64,000 nt of DNA from Thiomicrospira aerophila AL3 (GTDB lineage Bacteria > Pseudomonadota > Gammaproteobacteria > Thiomicrospirales > Thiomicrospiraceae): assembly GCF_000227665.2 (NCBI RefSeq), contig NZ_CP007030.1, positions 1,178,001-1,242,000 on the forward strand, in the 5' to 3' direction. Shown here in pieces: positions 34,566 to 41,938 of this stretch. Each line of letters opens with the position of its first letter. Position 1 is the stretch's first letter. The notes beneath the pieces were generated by a model. The model worked only from the letters and a program-made list of their open reading frames with translations, did not search any database and had not been told where the DNA came from. Position numbers and translations under genes: made by a program.

Positions 34566-36671
34566 ATGAATCTGTTTATTGTTGAATCCCCCGGTAAAAT
34601 TAAATCGATCCAAAAATACCTTGGTCATGGTTGGCAAGTGATGGCCTCGGTCGGTCACATTAGAGATCTTCCGGTTAAAGAAATGGGGATTGAATTTAAT
34701 ACCTGGCGATTAAAGTATCAGTTAACCGATAAAGGTAAAGGCGTTTACAGTAAGCTTAAAGCCGCCGCAGCTAATGCAGATAGGATTTATCTTGCTACCG
34801 ACTTAGATCGTGAAGGTGAGGCTATAGCATGGCATCTAGCGGTCATGCTTAAAATCCCTGAATCGAAAATTTATCGGGTTAAATACCCTGAGATTACTGA
34901 AACCGCGATTAAAAAAGCCTTATCGAATCCAGGCAAGATAAATATGAATCTTGTACATGCACAAGAAGCACGTCGGGCCATTGATCGACTGGTCGGTTAT
35001 ACGGTATCACCGGCAGTATCACGCGCTAATAATCTTAAGCTTTCAGCCGGTCGTGTGCAGTCGATTATTGTTAGATTGATTGCAGATCGCTACCAGGCTT
35101 TTGTCGATTTTAAACCGCGTGATTATTATGGTGCTCTCATTAAGCTCAATGGGTTTGAAGCTGATTGGAATACCAAGCCACATTTAGCCGCTGGCGATGA
35201 TTACAATTTTAATCGCTCGCTTGCAGTTGAGGCCGCTGGTGTTACCAGTGTTCGCGTTGTGGCCACTGAACACAAAGACACAACACAAAAGCCCCCCGCT
35301 CCGTTTATCACATCCAGTATGCAACAAGCCGCTGTTAAAAAACTCAATATGAATACTGAGCAGGCGATGAAATTTGCTCAAGAACTGTATGAGGCCGCGC
35401 TGATTACTTATCACCGTACTGATAGTGTTGAGTTGTCTGATGATGCTATTCGTATGATCCGCGGGTATGCACAATCTCAAGGTCTTCCTTTACCGGCCAC
35501 GCCTAACTCATTCAAAGGCAAGTCTAAAAACGCACAGGAAGCCCATGAAGCGATTAGACCCACTGATATTAACGTGACTAGCGCATCAAGTGTGAGTGAA
35601 GGAGCAGCGATGCTTTATGCGCTTATACATAAGCAAGCCTTGGTATGTCAGTTGGCTCCGGCCAAGTTGAAAAAAACCACGGTGAAACTGGTATCTGATG
35701 ATGGTCGGTTTGAATATTTAGCCAAAGGATCCATTTTAGTGAGTCCGGGCTTTATGGTTATTAGTGGATCCGCTGAGGATGCAGTCTTACCGTCTATTGA
35801 TGAAGGTGAAATTTATGATGTGATTGAAGGTGTTGTTCAGGATAAAAAAACCAAGGCACCGAGTCTATTTGATGAAGCCAGTTTGTTAGGTGAATTGGAA
35901 CGTCTTGGGATTGGCAGGCCTGCTACTTGGGCACCGACAATTAAAAATATTAAACAGCGTGAATACATTAAAGTCGATAAGAAAAAACTGGTACCGACGG
36001 AAACCGGTATGGTGCTTCGTCGATCACTTGATGGGTTCGGGTTTATGGAATATGGTTTTACCGCTGAAATCGAAGATCAGATGGATGCTGTATCCAGTGG
36101 CCACGATTCATATCAAAATTGTGTAACCCAAGTGTTTCAATCCGTGGTTAAGGATTTATCGTCTCATTTTGGGTATGCCGGTGAGGGTGAGGATTTTTTC
36201 TTGCCACCTAAAGAACGTGACTATCAGGCTAGTGAAAAGCAAGTGGCCGTCGCTAAGAAAATGGCCGATGTTTTGGGTCTGGAGTTGGATATTGATTTAA
36301 CATCCGGTAAGGCTGTTTCTGCTTTTTTAGAAGCTAATGCTACTGCCTATAAGTCATCATTCAAGCCATCTGATAAACAGCTTGAGTACGCTCAAGGTTT
36401 GGCTTTGACTTTAGGTGTGACTATTGGCCCTGATATGTTATCAAGTGCGCTTAAATTATCCGAATGGATAGATAAAAATCGTCAACTTGCTTTTGCTAAG
36501 CGTCCACCAACCGAGAAGCAATTGGCATTCGCTCAGAAATTGGCTGATGAAAACGGTGTGTCATTGCCAAGTGATGTATCTACTAGCAGTGGTACTTGCA
36601 GTGATTTCATCAACCAATATATGGGTGATAAACCTAAAAAAATAAAGCGAGTTGTGAAAAAGGCTAAATAG
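34566..36671 (+). CDS. Type IA DNA topoisomerase, TopA-like, with repeated C-terminus
   Basis: 701 residues from the ATG at 34566 (MNLFIVESPGKIKSIQKYLG). Toprim acidic motif DLDREGEAIAWH is near residue 80, and the active-site Tyr is in ALITYHRTDSVE (near 280). NLKLSAGRVQS and HEAIRPTDI are typical. It is closer to TopA than to the TopB (topo III) usual in these ICEs. The C-terminus has no zinc fingers but three repeats of a SEKQVAVAKKMA / SDKQLEYAQGLA / TEKQLAFAQKLA unit (about 555-690). Role: resolving or relaxing ICE DNA during transfer. Confidence 0.88.
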   Translation: MNLFIVESPGKIKSIQKYLGHGWQVMASVGHIRDLPVKEMGIEFNTWRLKYQLTDKGKGVYSKLKAAAANADRIYLATDLDREGEAIAWHLAVMLKIPESKIYRVKYPEITETAIKKALSNPGKINMNLVHAQEARRAIDRLVGYTVSPAVSRANNLKLSAGRVQSIIVRLIADRYQAFVDFKPRDYYGALIKLNGFEADWNTKPHLAAGDDYNFNRSLAVEAAGVTSVRVVATEHKDTTQKPPAPFITSSMQQAAVKKLNMNTEQAMKFAQELYEAALITYHRTDSVELSDDAIRMIRGYAQSQGLPLPATPNSFKGKSKNAQEAHEAIRPTDINVTSASSVSEGAAMLYALIHKQALVCQLAPAKLKKTTVKLVSDDGRFEYLAKGSILVSPGFMVISGSAEDAVLPSIDEGEIYDVIEGVVQDKKTKAPSLFDEASLLGELERLGIGRPATWAPTIKNIKQREYIKVDKKKLVPTETGMVLRRSLDGFGFMEYGFTAEIEDQMDAVSSGHDSYQNCVTQVFQSVVKDLSSHFGYAGEGEDFFLPPKERDYQASEKQVAVAKKMADVLGLELDIDLTSGKAVSAFLEANATAYKSSFKPSDKQLEYAQGLALTLGVTIGPDMLSSALKLSEWIDKNRQLAFAKRPPTEKQLAFAQKLADENGVSLPSDVSTSSGTCSDFINQYMGDKPKKIKRVVKKAK

Positions 36672-36689
36672 ACAACCAGGCCTGGTTGT
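36672..36689. repeat. Iterated palindrome, copy 8, longest symmetry (18 bp)
   Basis: The core CCAGGCCTGG (36676-36685) is flanked symmetrically to 18 bp, directly after the topoisomerase stop. It is the longest version in the window and one of the few intergenic copies. Confidence 0.85.
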
Positions 36690-36740
36690 GGGCGGGGTGG
36701 GCCAACTTTATTCCCGCCCCTATGGGGCAGGTTTTGGTTT
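36690..36740 (+). terminator. Two alternative GC hairpins after the topoisomerase gene
   Basis: GCCCC TAT GGGGC (36716-36728) is followed by a T-rich tract and is the likely terminator. GGGCGGG (36690-36696) could instead pair with CCCGCCC (36713-36719). The rest of 36740-37052 shows one further hairpin (TTTAGGGC/GCCCTAAA near 36877-36905) and no supported gene. Confidence 0.55.
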
Positions 36741-36753
36741 TATAAGCATGACT
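36739..36753 (+). repeat. 15-nt direct repeat, left copy
   Basis: TTTATAAGCATGACT, repeated exactly at 37796-37810. The pair brackets the Sel1-repeat gene and may mark an insertion. Confidence 0.6.
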
Positions 36754-37052
36754 CATATTGTTCAGACTTCATAAAATTGTGACAGTTGGGTTGATCGGCG
36801 TTTGGGTTTTAGGATGGGTTGGATCAGGTTTACTTTATTGGGATATTTGCATTCTAAGGTTGGAAACTTGGTGATTTAGGGCTAGAAGCCATCTTCGCCC
36901 TAAACTTTGATTTCTACAATTAAAACTTTAAAAATTACCGCCTTGTGAAGCTCTTTCTTTGGCTTCTCTAGCTCGTTTTTGATGATCCATTTCAGACTTT
37001 TGTTCCTCGCGGTTCTTAACATGCGTATAGGTAAGAAACGTTGTTGAATATG

Positions 37053-37583
37053 CTACCTTCTATTTAATATAGCATAGTTATTACAGCCACCTTGATCCCC
37101 ATTGTCACAGGCTTTACCAAACCACTCTTTGGCTGTAGCATCGCTCTGCCGCACGCCGCGACCATTGGCATACATCACCCCAAGATTGAATTGCGCACCG
37201 GCATCCCCTTGATTAGCAGCTTTGGTGTACCATTCAACGGCTTTTTGATCATCCTGCCGCACGCCGCGACCATTGGTATACGCCACCCCAAGATTGAATT
37301 GCGCACCGGCAACCCCTTGATTAGCAGCTTTGGTGAACCATTCAACGGCCTTTTGATCATCCTGCCGCACGCCGAGACCATTGGCATACATCATCCCAAG
37401 ATTGTATTGCGCATCGGCATCCCCTTTTTCGGCTAAAGGCGTCCATTCTTTTAAAGCGGTTGCGTAATCACCTGTTTGAGCCGCAAAAAGTCCAGCATTA
37501 AAGTCCGCATGAACGGGTGATACAAACATTGCGGCACTTAATACAGCCGCGCTTAAAAACTTCATCTTCATAAAAAACTTCAT
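37053..37583 (-). CDS. Exported Sel1-repeat (SEL1-like TPR) protein
   Basis: 176 residues with a signal peptide (MKFFMKMKFLSAAVLSAAMFVSPVHA). Four Sel1-like repeats follow, of the form AQYNLGMMYANGLGVRQDDQKAVEWFTKAANQG. The middle repeats are nearly identical at the DNA level (108-nt period), so they amplified recently. A final CDNGDQGGCNNY segment has two Cys. Sel1 proteins are scaffolds for protein contacts, often secreted or periplasmic. It is opposite in strand to the rest of the ICE and flanked by 15-nt direct repeats, so it is probably a late insertion. Confidence 0.85.
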   Translation of the reverse strand: MKFFMKMKFLSAAVLSAAMFVSPVHADFNAGLFAAQTGDYATALKEWTPLAEKGDADAQYNLGMMYANGLGVRQDDQKAVEWFTKAANQGVAGAQFNLGVAYTNGRGVRQDDQKAVEWYTKAANQGDAGAQFNLGVMYANGRGVRQSDATAKEWFGKACDNGDQGGCNNYAILNRR

Positions 37584-37795
37584 ATGTTGAAAAATAAATT
37601 ATAAGTAAATTATACCATAGAGGAAACAATTCAACCAGCTTATGCACAAAACAGTTAGGTTTTAAATTAAAACTAATTTTAGGGATTCCAACCTCAGATT
37701 ACAAATAGCCCTTTATTGATTAGGCTGTTTCAAAGCAATATTTGTCAGGTTATTTGATGTAATTGGGTACTAGCTTGCCTTCTACTTGCCCCAAA

Positions 37796-37810
37796 TTTAT
37801 AAGCATGACT
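37796..37810 (+). repeat. 15-nt direct repeat, right copy
   Basis: TTTATAAGCATGACT, identical to 36739-36753. The surrounding 37584-37920 has no supported gene. Confidence 0.6.
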
Positions 37811-37923
37811 GGCTATTTTTTGATGCTACAACACAATTTTTTGGCGTGCTGGCTCAGGTTTTAATCGGACTACTAAAGTTTTGGCCCAAAGTCATATTTC
37901 ATGGTTGTTCTGGCGTGGAATGT

Positions 37924-37952
37924 TTGACAAATCGATGTTTTTTATATACATT
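37924..37952 (+). promoter_or_regulatory. Sigma-70-like promoter of the DUF3577 cassette
   Basis: TTGACA (37924-37929), 17 bp, then TACATT (37947-37952). Transcription would start just before hairpin P1 of RNA copy 1. Confidence 0.55.
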
Positions 37953-37966
37953 TAAATTTGTTTTGA

Positions 37967-38051
37967 GTGATCTTTGATCACACAAATGCCAACATTGTTG
38001 GCACCCACGTCAGCCCCCGGTCTCATTCGCTGACACGCATTTGCGGAGACC
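37967..38051 (+). ncRNA. Structured leader RNA, copy 1 (divergent sequence, same fold)
   Basis: Order: P1 GTGATC/GATCAC (37967-37981); linker ACAAAT; P2 GCCAA-CATTG-TTGGC (37988-38002); ACCC; pseudoknot stem 1 GTCAGC (38009-38014) with GCTGAC (38029-38034); pseudoknot stem 2 GGTCTC (38019-38024) with GAGACC (38046-38051); inserted hairpin CGCA/TGCG. Every stem differs in sequence from copies 3-6, yet all pair. The CATTG loop and ACCC are invariant. Confidence 0.8.
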
Positions 38052-38070
38052 ATGTTTAATTCAAATTTTT

Positions 38071-38121
38071 ACCCATAAGGGATATATCACTCCCTTGTGG
38101 GTCGTGGTGTATCCCTTTTTT
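38071..38121 (+). promoter_or_regulatory. Attenuator-like alternative hairpins before the DUF3577 gene
   Basis: Hairpin 1: ACCCATAAGGGA (38071-38082) with TCCCTTGTGGGT (38091-38102). Hairpin 2: GGGATA (38079-38084) with TATCCC (38110-38115), followed by six T. They share GGGA, so only one can form. The RBS AGGAG and ATG follow within 30 nt. Confidence 0.75.
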
Positions 38122-38147
38122 ATTTTTAATATCTTAGGAGATATATC

Positions 38148-38849
38148 ATGACTACTGTTAATCAAAATGCTGTTCAAAACTCTAATGACTACTTTAACTT
38201 GCATACAAAAGGTTTGTGTTACGTTAATCGTTTTAGAGCAGTTTCAACTCGTAAAGATACCTTCTACTCGGTAACACTTGGTTTTTTGCGAGGCCATGTT
38301 GATGAGGTTGAAACAACTTATATCGATTGCGTTATTCGCAACGATGATGTCTTAGAGATTTTGACTCAATATCAAGACGCTATTAATGGCGACTCTAAAG
38401 TTATGGCTGTAGCCATTGTCGGTGACATTTTCGCTCAAACTTACAAAAAGCGTGATGGTTCACTTGCAGCCGGTATTAAAGGCCGACTAATTGGGTTAAA
38501 CCAATTAAAGGTCGATGGTGATGTTGTTTTTAAGCGTGAAAATGCTGATCAAGACAACGATATTCCAGTTGATCAGGTTCGCCATCAAGCGCCTGTTCAA
38601 CAACCTGTTGCACAAGCTCCTAGAGCGCGAACAGTGGCTCCAGTCACACAACCAGCGCCAGTTGCTCAGGTTCGGCAGCAGGCTCCGGCTCAACAACCTG
38701 TTGTTGCACCGGCAAACTTTGAAGGCGAGTTTTTGGATGTTGTGAAGTTGGATAAAAATGATCCAAACTTTATGGCAAAAAAAGATGAACTGAAAGCTAA
38801 TGGATACCGTTGGAATCGTGAATTAGCTTCATGGGTTTTAGCGGCTTAA
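38148..38849 (+). CDS. DUF3577 (STY4534-like) ICE replication-associated protein
   Basis: 233 residues. The N-terminal ~135 residues (DYFNLHTKGLCYVNRFRAVSTRKDTFYSVTLGFLRGHVDEVETTYIDCVI) match DUF3577, an OB-fold-like family of PFGI-1-type ICEs linked to replication. A Pro/Gln/Ala-rich linker with repeated VRQQAPxQQP units (about 145-190) leads to a small C-terminal module (LDVVKLDKNDPNFMAKKDELKANGYRWNRELASWVL). It is the first gene of the cargo region and has the full RNA leader. Confidence 0.8.
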   Translation: MTTVNQNAVQNSNDYFNLHTKGLCYVNRFRAVSTRKDTFYSVTLGFLRGHVDEVETTYIDCVIRNDDVLEILTQYQDAINGDSKVMAVAIVGDIFAQTYKKRDGSLAAGIKGRLIGLNQLKVDGDVVFKRENADQDNDIPVDQVRHQAPVQQPVAQAPRARTVAPVTQPAPVAQVRQQAPAQQPVVAPANFEGEFLDVVKLDKNDPNFMAKKDELKANGYRWNRELASWVLAA

Positions 38850-38852
38850 TCA

Positions 38853-38880
38853 CAAAAAAGGAACTTCGGTTCCTTTTTTT
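38853..38880 (+). terminator. Terminator after the DUF3577 gene
   Basis: GGAAC-TTCG-GTTCC (38860-38873) followed by seven T. It ends 19 nt before the next start codon, again hairpin then RBS. Confidence 0.85.
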
Positions 38881-38899
38881 ATATGAATGGAGGTTGTTT

Positions 38900-39157
38900 A
38901 TGGACTATCGTGAATTACTTGTAAAAGAGTTAAACAGTATAGCTAAGCATTATGTTGAGCACTGGTTTGAACAACAAGGTGAGCGCATATATGGTGAGGT
39001 ACTGATCTTTGAAGGTCGAGTCACTGGCTGGACTATTGATGAACCGCCCTTCCCTTATGAGTGGCGACCCGGTACTTATGCTGTATCTAAGGATCAGATA
39101 CTTTTGGCAGTTGGTGGTAATGATGCCGATGGCGCTGAAGATTGGATCACGGTTTGA
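38900..39157 (+). CDS. Small acidic hypothetical protein
   Basis: 85 residues from the ATG at 38900, preceded by GGAGG. Acidic, with no motif I know (HYVEHWFEQQGERIYGEVLIFEGRVTGWTIDEPPFPYEWRPGTYAVSKDQILLAVGG). The predicted fold is a small alpha/beta domain. It lies in the cassette region between terminators, so it is transcribed either by readthrough from the DUF3577 gene or from its own promoter. Small size, acidity and context make an anti-defence role conceivable but unproven. Confidence 0.6.
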   Translation: MDYRELLVKELNSIAKHYVEHWFEQQGERIYGEVLIFEGRVTGWTIDEPPFPYEWRPGTYAVSKDQILLAVGGNDADGAEDWITV

Positions 39158-39169
39158 TTTTCTTTTTTT

Positions 39170-39212
39170 CCCATCAGGGGTGTTACCCCTGGTGGGTTGG
39201 CACCCCTTTTTT
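39170..39212 (+). promoter_or_regulatory. Attenuator-like hairpin pair, divergent sequence
   Basis: Hairpin 1: CCCATCAGGGGT (39170-39181) with ACCCCTGGTGGG (39185-39196). Hairpin 2: GGGGTG (39177-39182) with CACCCC (39201-39206), then six T. Same architecture as the other attenuators with different bases, and no pseudoknot RNA upstream. Confidence 0.75.
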
Positions 39213-39227
39213 ATTTTGAGGTGTGTT

Positions 39228-39716
39228 ATGAATAAAAAAACCTATTTACCCGTATGGGAGCCAATTGATTTACTTCAAGGTGGTCATAAAGAGGCTTATT
39301 TTGAAGCAAAATTAAACGATGATGGCTCGCACTCTTACCGGTTGTTAGAATGTGATATGGACACGCTGGTTGAAGTTAATGGTGAACTTGTGCGTGGTTT
39401 AAAACCGACTAAAAAATGGCTCACCGAGTCAGAGTTTAATCGCCGCTGGATTACCAATCACTTGTGCAAACGTAATTTAGCGGTCGTGGAGTTGGCAGGC
39501 CCCTTAATTGGCAAGCTTGTCGATTTATATGATCGACGCATTGGTGGGCAGTGGCGAAGCACGTATAACACCTGTAAACACAACACCATGATGCTTTTTA
39601 TTAATCAATATGGTTTAGATGAACACCGTGCCAAACTGCTTGCAATCACTATTTGTCGCGGAGAATGTTCATTTGAGAACATTGTTTTTGAGTATAGCCT
39701 AGAAAAAAAAGGATAG
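39228..39716 (+). CDS. Hypothetical cargo protein, 162 residues
   Basis: Starts at the ATG 39228 after GAGG. No family recognised. A region with many charged and aromatic residues (KKWLTESEFNRRWITNHLCKRNLAVVELAGPLIGKLVDLYDRRIGGQWRSTYNTCKHNTMMLFIN) looks like a folded helical domain with two cysteines. It is preceded by a short-form attenuator and followed by a terminator, so it forms its own unit. Confidence 0.6.
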   Translation: MNKKTYLPVWEPIDLLQGGHKEAYFEAKLNDDGSHSYRLLECDMDTLVEVNGELVRGLKPTKKWLTESEFNRRWITNHLCKRNLAVVELAGPLIGKLVDLYDRRIGGQWRSTYNTCKHNTMMLFINQYGLDEHRAKLLAITICRGECSFENIVFEYSLEKKG

Positions 39717-39730
39717 TACATTTCACAAGT

Positions 39731-39755
39731 GGCGGCCAATCGGTCGCCCCTTTTT
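39731..39755 (+). terminator. Terminator after the 39228 gene
   Basis: GGCGGCC with GGTCGCC around a short loop, followed by CCTTTTT. One G-T pair in the stem. Confidence 0.7.
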
Positions 39756-39832
39756 ATTTTTGGGTCAGAACATTATTGATTTGTGTTTTTTGTGTAAAAT
39801 ACAAAGTAATAGCGTTTTTAACCGGTTTTGTT

Positions 39833-39919
39833 GCTCGTTGAGCGCAAAAGGCCAGCATTGCTGGCACCCTTGAAGCGTCACGACACCTGCAAGCTTCAGC
39901 CCTTTTTTTGGGTGGTGTC
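39833..39919 (+). ncRNA. Structured leader RNA, copy 2 (orphan)
   Basis: P1 GCTC-GTT-GAGC; linker GCAAAAG; P2 GCCAG-CATTG-CTGGC (39851-39865); ACCC; stem 1 TGAAGC (39871-39876) with GCTTCA (39893-39898); inserted hairpin GCCC-T7-GGGT; stem 2 GACACC (39882-39887) with GGTGTC (39914-39919). All stems differ from copies 1 and 3 but pair. No gene with a credible start follows before RNA copy 3. Confidence 0.75.
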
Positions 39920-39979
39920 ACTTCTGAGAAAGATACATTGGAACTGCACTTTCTCTTCACATCCAGTTGGATATTGCTA

Positions 39980-39995
39980 GGAGAGCTTGCTCTCC
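39980..39995. other. GGAGAG-CTTG-CTCTCC hairpin
   Basis: Perfect 6-bp stem with a CTTG tetraloop, in the gene-free stretch after orphan RNA copy 2. It could be a terminator without a T-run or part of a longer folded RNA. Confidence 0.5.
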
Positions 39996-40034
39996 ACCCC
40001 TATTTAGCGTTTATGCAGGCTGTGTGTTGCATAG

Positions 40035-40070
40035 AGGCCTTATTTAAGCTGACTTGCTTAAATAAGGCCT
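40035..40070. other. 15-bp perfect inverted repeat
   Basis: AGGCCTTATTTAAGC (40035-40049) and its exact complement (40056-40070) around a 6-nt loop; outer GAGGCC/GGCCTC and CTGT/ACAG pairings could lengthen it. The whole stretch 39920-40250 has no supported gene but several hairpins, including GTGACCC/GGGTCAC at 40209-40230. Confidence 0.65.
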
Positions 40071-40254
40071 TTGGCCTCTACACAGATATGCAGTCTATCT
40101 GTTGCCTGGCTGCCCCTTAGTGCATAAGCGCCTCGACATAATTTTCTCAATGATAGCGATGATTTAGGGATGATGATTCGCAAAAAATGCTTTTAAATGA
40201 TTTTCTTCGTGACCCTTTTACCAGGGTCACGCGGTAAGTTATTTAGGTTTTGTG

Positions 40255-40345
40255 GCTCAACTGAGCACAAAAGGCTTGCATTGCAAGCACCCATCACCGG
40301 CCCTCGACTGCGTTAGCCGGTAACGATCCCATAGGTCGTGCAGTC
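40255..40345 (+). ncRNA. Structured leader RNA, copy 3
   Basis: P1 GCTC-AACT-GAGC (40255-40266); P2 GCTTG-CATTG-CAAGC (40274-40288); ACCC; stem 1 ACCGGC (40296-40301) with GCCGGT (40316-40321); stem 2 GACTGC (40306-40311) with GCAGTC (40340-40345); inserted hairpin ACGATC/GGTCGT with one G-T pair. P1 and the inserted hairpin differ from copies 4-6. Confidence 0.8.
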
Positions 40346-40374
40346 ATGATTACAATTCATTTAATTAACCCTTC

Positions 40375-40415
40375 TAGGGATGCACTTTCCCTATGGGGCG
40401 GTGTATCCCTTTTTT
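40375..40415 (+). promoter_or_regulatory. Attenuator-like hairpins before the 40435 gene
   Basis: Hairpin 1 TAGGGA (40375-40380) with TCCCTA (40388-40393). Hairpin 2 GGGATGCA (40377-40384) with TGTATCCC (40402-40409), one G-T pair, then six T. RBS GGAG follows. Confidence 0.7.
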
Positions 40416-40434
40416 ATTAATTTGGAGATATGCC

Positions 40435-40650
40435 ATGTCAAGTTTTGAATTAGTTTTTAAATCAGCTACCCAACCGGTTTCAATGGAGCAATATGGTCTT
40501 AAAGATCTATGGCTTCATCCGATTAAAATCGATTACGGTTATTGGGGTGATGGTGAACAGCACTTCGAGGTTGAAGATGAGTGCGGCAATGTGCTCATGT
40601 CCGGTAACGCCTCTACAATCGAAGACTACTTGTCTTCGATGTGTAATTAA
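40435..40650 (+). CDS. Small acidic hypothetical cargo protein
   Basis: 71 residues (MSSFELVFKSATQPVSMEQYGLKDLWLHPIKIDYGYWGDGEQHFEVEDECGNVLMSGNASTIEDYLSSMCN). Acidic, probably a small beta-rich fold, no known motif. Start chosen at 40435 because GGAGATATGCC precedes it, the same RBS block as in neighbouring cassettes. It has the full leader: RNA copy 3, attenuator and RBS. No function assigned. Confidence 0.65.
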   Translation: MSSFELVFKSATQPVSMEQYGLKDLWLHPIKIDYGYWGDGEQHFEVEDECGNVLMSGNASTIEDYLSSMCN

Positions 40651-40663
40651 TCAAATTAACAAG

Positions 40664-40710
40664 CCCATGGGGATACATCATCCCCATGGGATCCGTGTAT
40701 CCCCTTTTTT
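40664..40710 (+). promoter_or_regulatory. Attenuator-like hairpins before the 40734 gene
   Basis: Hairpin 1 CCCATGGGGAT (40664-40674) with ATCCCCATGGG (40680-40690), perfect. Hairpin 2 GGGGATACA (40669-40677) with TGTATCCCC (40696-40704), perfect, then six T. Short form without the pseudoknot RNA. Confidence 0.8.
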
Positions 40711-40733
40711 GTTTTAAAATCGGAGATACACAA

Positions 40734-40979
40734 ATGGATAAATTGTCTTTTAAAGCGGATATTTTAAAATCTGGTCAAGCAGAACGGTGTGATGGTGTTG
40801 TTGTTGAGATAAATAACATCCTACCCTACGTCTCAATTGTCTCAAGAATGAATGAGGAGCACTCCTATTTCTTCCAAGGGGATGAAGCAATAGAGCTTTT
40901 AAGCGAGATGGAAAAAAAAGCCGATATGTTTGATGTTAGTGTAGAAGATGCACTTCTTCACTATTACCAGGGTTGGTAA
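40734..40979 (+). CDS. Small hypothetical cargo protein
   Basis: 81 residues (start MDKLSFKADILKSGQAERCDGVVVEINNILPYVSIVSRMNEEHSYFFQGDEAIELLSEMEKKADMF). Looks like a small alpha/beta domain with an acidic helix. RBS GGAGATACACAA precedes the ATG. It has only the attenuator part of the leader and follows the 40435 gene by 84 nt, so readthrough from that cassette may supply transcription. No family recognised. Confidence 0.6.
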   Translation: MDKLSFKADILKSGQAERCDGVVVEINNILPYVSIVSRMNEEHSYFFQGDEAIELLSEMEKKADMFDVSVEDALLHYYQGW

Positions 40980-41075
40980 TAACCTTTCAATTTTGCAGTG
41001 GTTTAGAGTCTGCCGCTGAGGATGAATCCTTAGTAGGTTTTTAAATTCACCTGCAAGGTCAGTCATTCAAACCTT

Positions 41076-41122
41076 ACCCACGGGGATACATTATCCCTAT
41101 GGGTCGGTGTATCCCCTTTTTT
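41076..41122 (+). promoter_or_regulatory. Attenuator-like hairpins before the 41147 gene
   Basis: Hairpin 1 ACCCACGGGGAT (41076-41087) with ATCCCTATGGGT (41093-41104), one mismatch and one G-T. Hairpin 2 GGGGATACA (41082-41090) with TGTATCCCC (41108-41116), then six T. Confidence 0.75.
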
Positions 41123-41146
41123 ATTTTTAAAATTTGGAGATATGCC

Positions 41147-41746
41147 ATGAAAACTGATAATTTCATACTCAACGAAATTGCTTTTAATTCTAACAAGCCC
41201 CATCTTTTGCATAGACATGCAGTGGGTTTAATTGCAGACCAAAAATTCACCGGAATCGTACATTTTTGGTCTGAGACATTTGCAGGAAATCCTTTCATGG
41301 ATACTGTTTACATGATTGATGGTGTGACTTTAAATAACTTGGATTTTATAGATGGTGATGATGAGCGTCAAAGACTTGTCAATCACGCACTTCATGGCCT
41401 GATTGGTCAAGATGTGGCTGCTATTCAATCTGATTTAAAGCTTGGAGAAATATTTGAATATGTTTGGGATGATGACGGTGACGACATGGGTACTTATGCT
41501 GTTCGCCGTCAATTTTCTCATGACGAAATAATCAATAACCTTCATAGAAAAATCACTAAGCCGGTTAATAAAATCGGTGAGATTTACACTGGTGGTTGCG
41601 TGAAAATAGTTGTTGATGGCTCTGATTTTATTGAATCCGTCGAAGATCCAATGGATGCAGAGTTTTTTACAGTCTATGTCAGAAATATAGATGGATTTTC
41701 AAGTTCACTCTACGATTTCGAGCGCGGCGAGCAACCTTGTTGTTAA
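41147..41746 (+). CDS. Hypothetical acidic cargo protein, 199 residues
   Basis: Start at the ATG 41147 after GGAGATATGCC. Acidic throughout (FIDGDDERQRL, YVWDDDGDDMG). The N-terminal half (LNEIAFNSNKPHLLHRHAVGLIADQKFTGIVHFWSETFAGNPFMDTVYMIDG) could be a beta-rich domain. Strong net negative charge is common in DNA-mimic anti-restriction proteins, but I see no ArdA or Ocr motif, so this is only a hint. It ends just before a terminator. Confidence 0.6.
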   Translation: MKTDNFILNEIAFNSNKPHLLHRHAVGLIADQKFTGIVHFWSETFAGNPFMDTVYMIDGVTLNNLDFIDGDDERQRLVNHALHGLIGQDVAAIQSDLKLGEIFEYVWDDDGDDMGTYAVRRQFSHDEIINNLHRKITKPVNKIGEIYTGGCVKIVVDGSDFIESVEDPMDAEFFTVYVRNIDGFSSSLYDFERGEQPCC

Positions 41747-41761
41747 ACGAGTAAAACCACA

Positions 41762-41785
41762 ACCCATACTTATGTATGGGTCTTT
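41762..41785 (+). terminator. Terminator at the start of cassette 4
   Basis: ACCCATAC-TTAT-GTATGGGT (41762-41781), then TCTTT. The equivalent hairpin at 42479 and 43802 reads ACCCACAC-TTCG-GTGTGGGT, so stem changes are compensated. Confidence 0.75.
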
Positions 41786-41810
41786 ACATTAAGCGATTTG
41801 GTATTACAAT
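41783..41810 (+). promoter_or_regulatory. Promoter of the radC cassette
   Basis: TTTACA (41783-41788), 16 bp, TACAAT (41805-41810). The -35 overlaps the tail of the preceding terminator. Start expected near 41817, just before P1. Confidence 0.65.
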
Positions 41811-41825
41811 CATTTGATGTAAGGA

Positions 41826-41916
41826 TCCACGTTGTGGAACTTAGGCTTGCATTGCAAGCACCCATCACCGGCCCTCGACTGCGTTAGCCGGTAACGATCC
41901 CTCGGATCGTGCAGTC
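41826..41916 (+). ncRNA. Structured leader RNA, copy 4
   Basis: P1 TCCAC-GTT-GTGGA; P2 GCTTG-CATTG-CAAGC (41845-41859); ACCC; stem 1 ACCGGC (41867-41872) with GCCGGT (41887-41892); stem 2 GACTGC (41877-41882) with GCAGTC (41911-41916); inserted hairpin CGATCC-CTC-GGATCG. Nearly identical to copies 5 and 6. Confidence 0.8.
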
Positions 41917-41938
41917 ATGCTTACAATTCAATTTTTTA

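Noticed and set aside
36935-37050. Minus-strand frame reading TYTHVKNREEQKSEMDHQKRAREAKERASQGGNF
   Set aside because: It looks like a protein C-terminus, but there is no start and no partner upstream because the Sel1 gene uses another frame. Too short to support.
37092-37436. Plus-strand 114-codon frame opposite the Sel1 gene
   Set aside because: It is the shadow of the 108-nt tandem repeats of the Sel1 gene; no signal peptide or RBS of its own.
39908-40120. 70-codon ORF after orphan RNA copy 2
   Set aside because: It starts inside the RNA structure, has no RBS, and is dominated by codons from hairpins; composition is unlike neighbouring genes.
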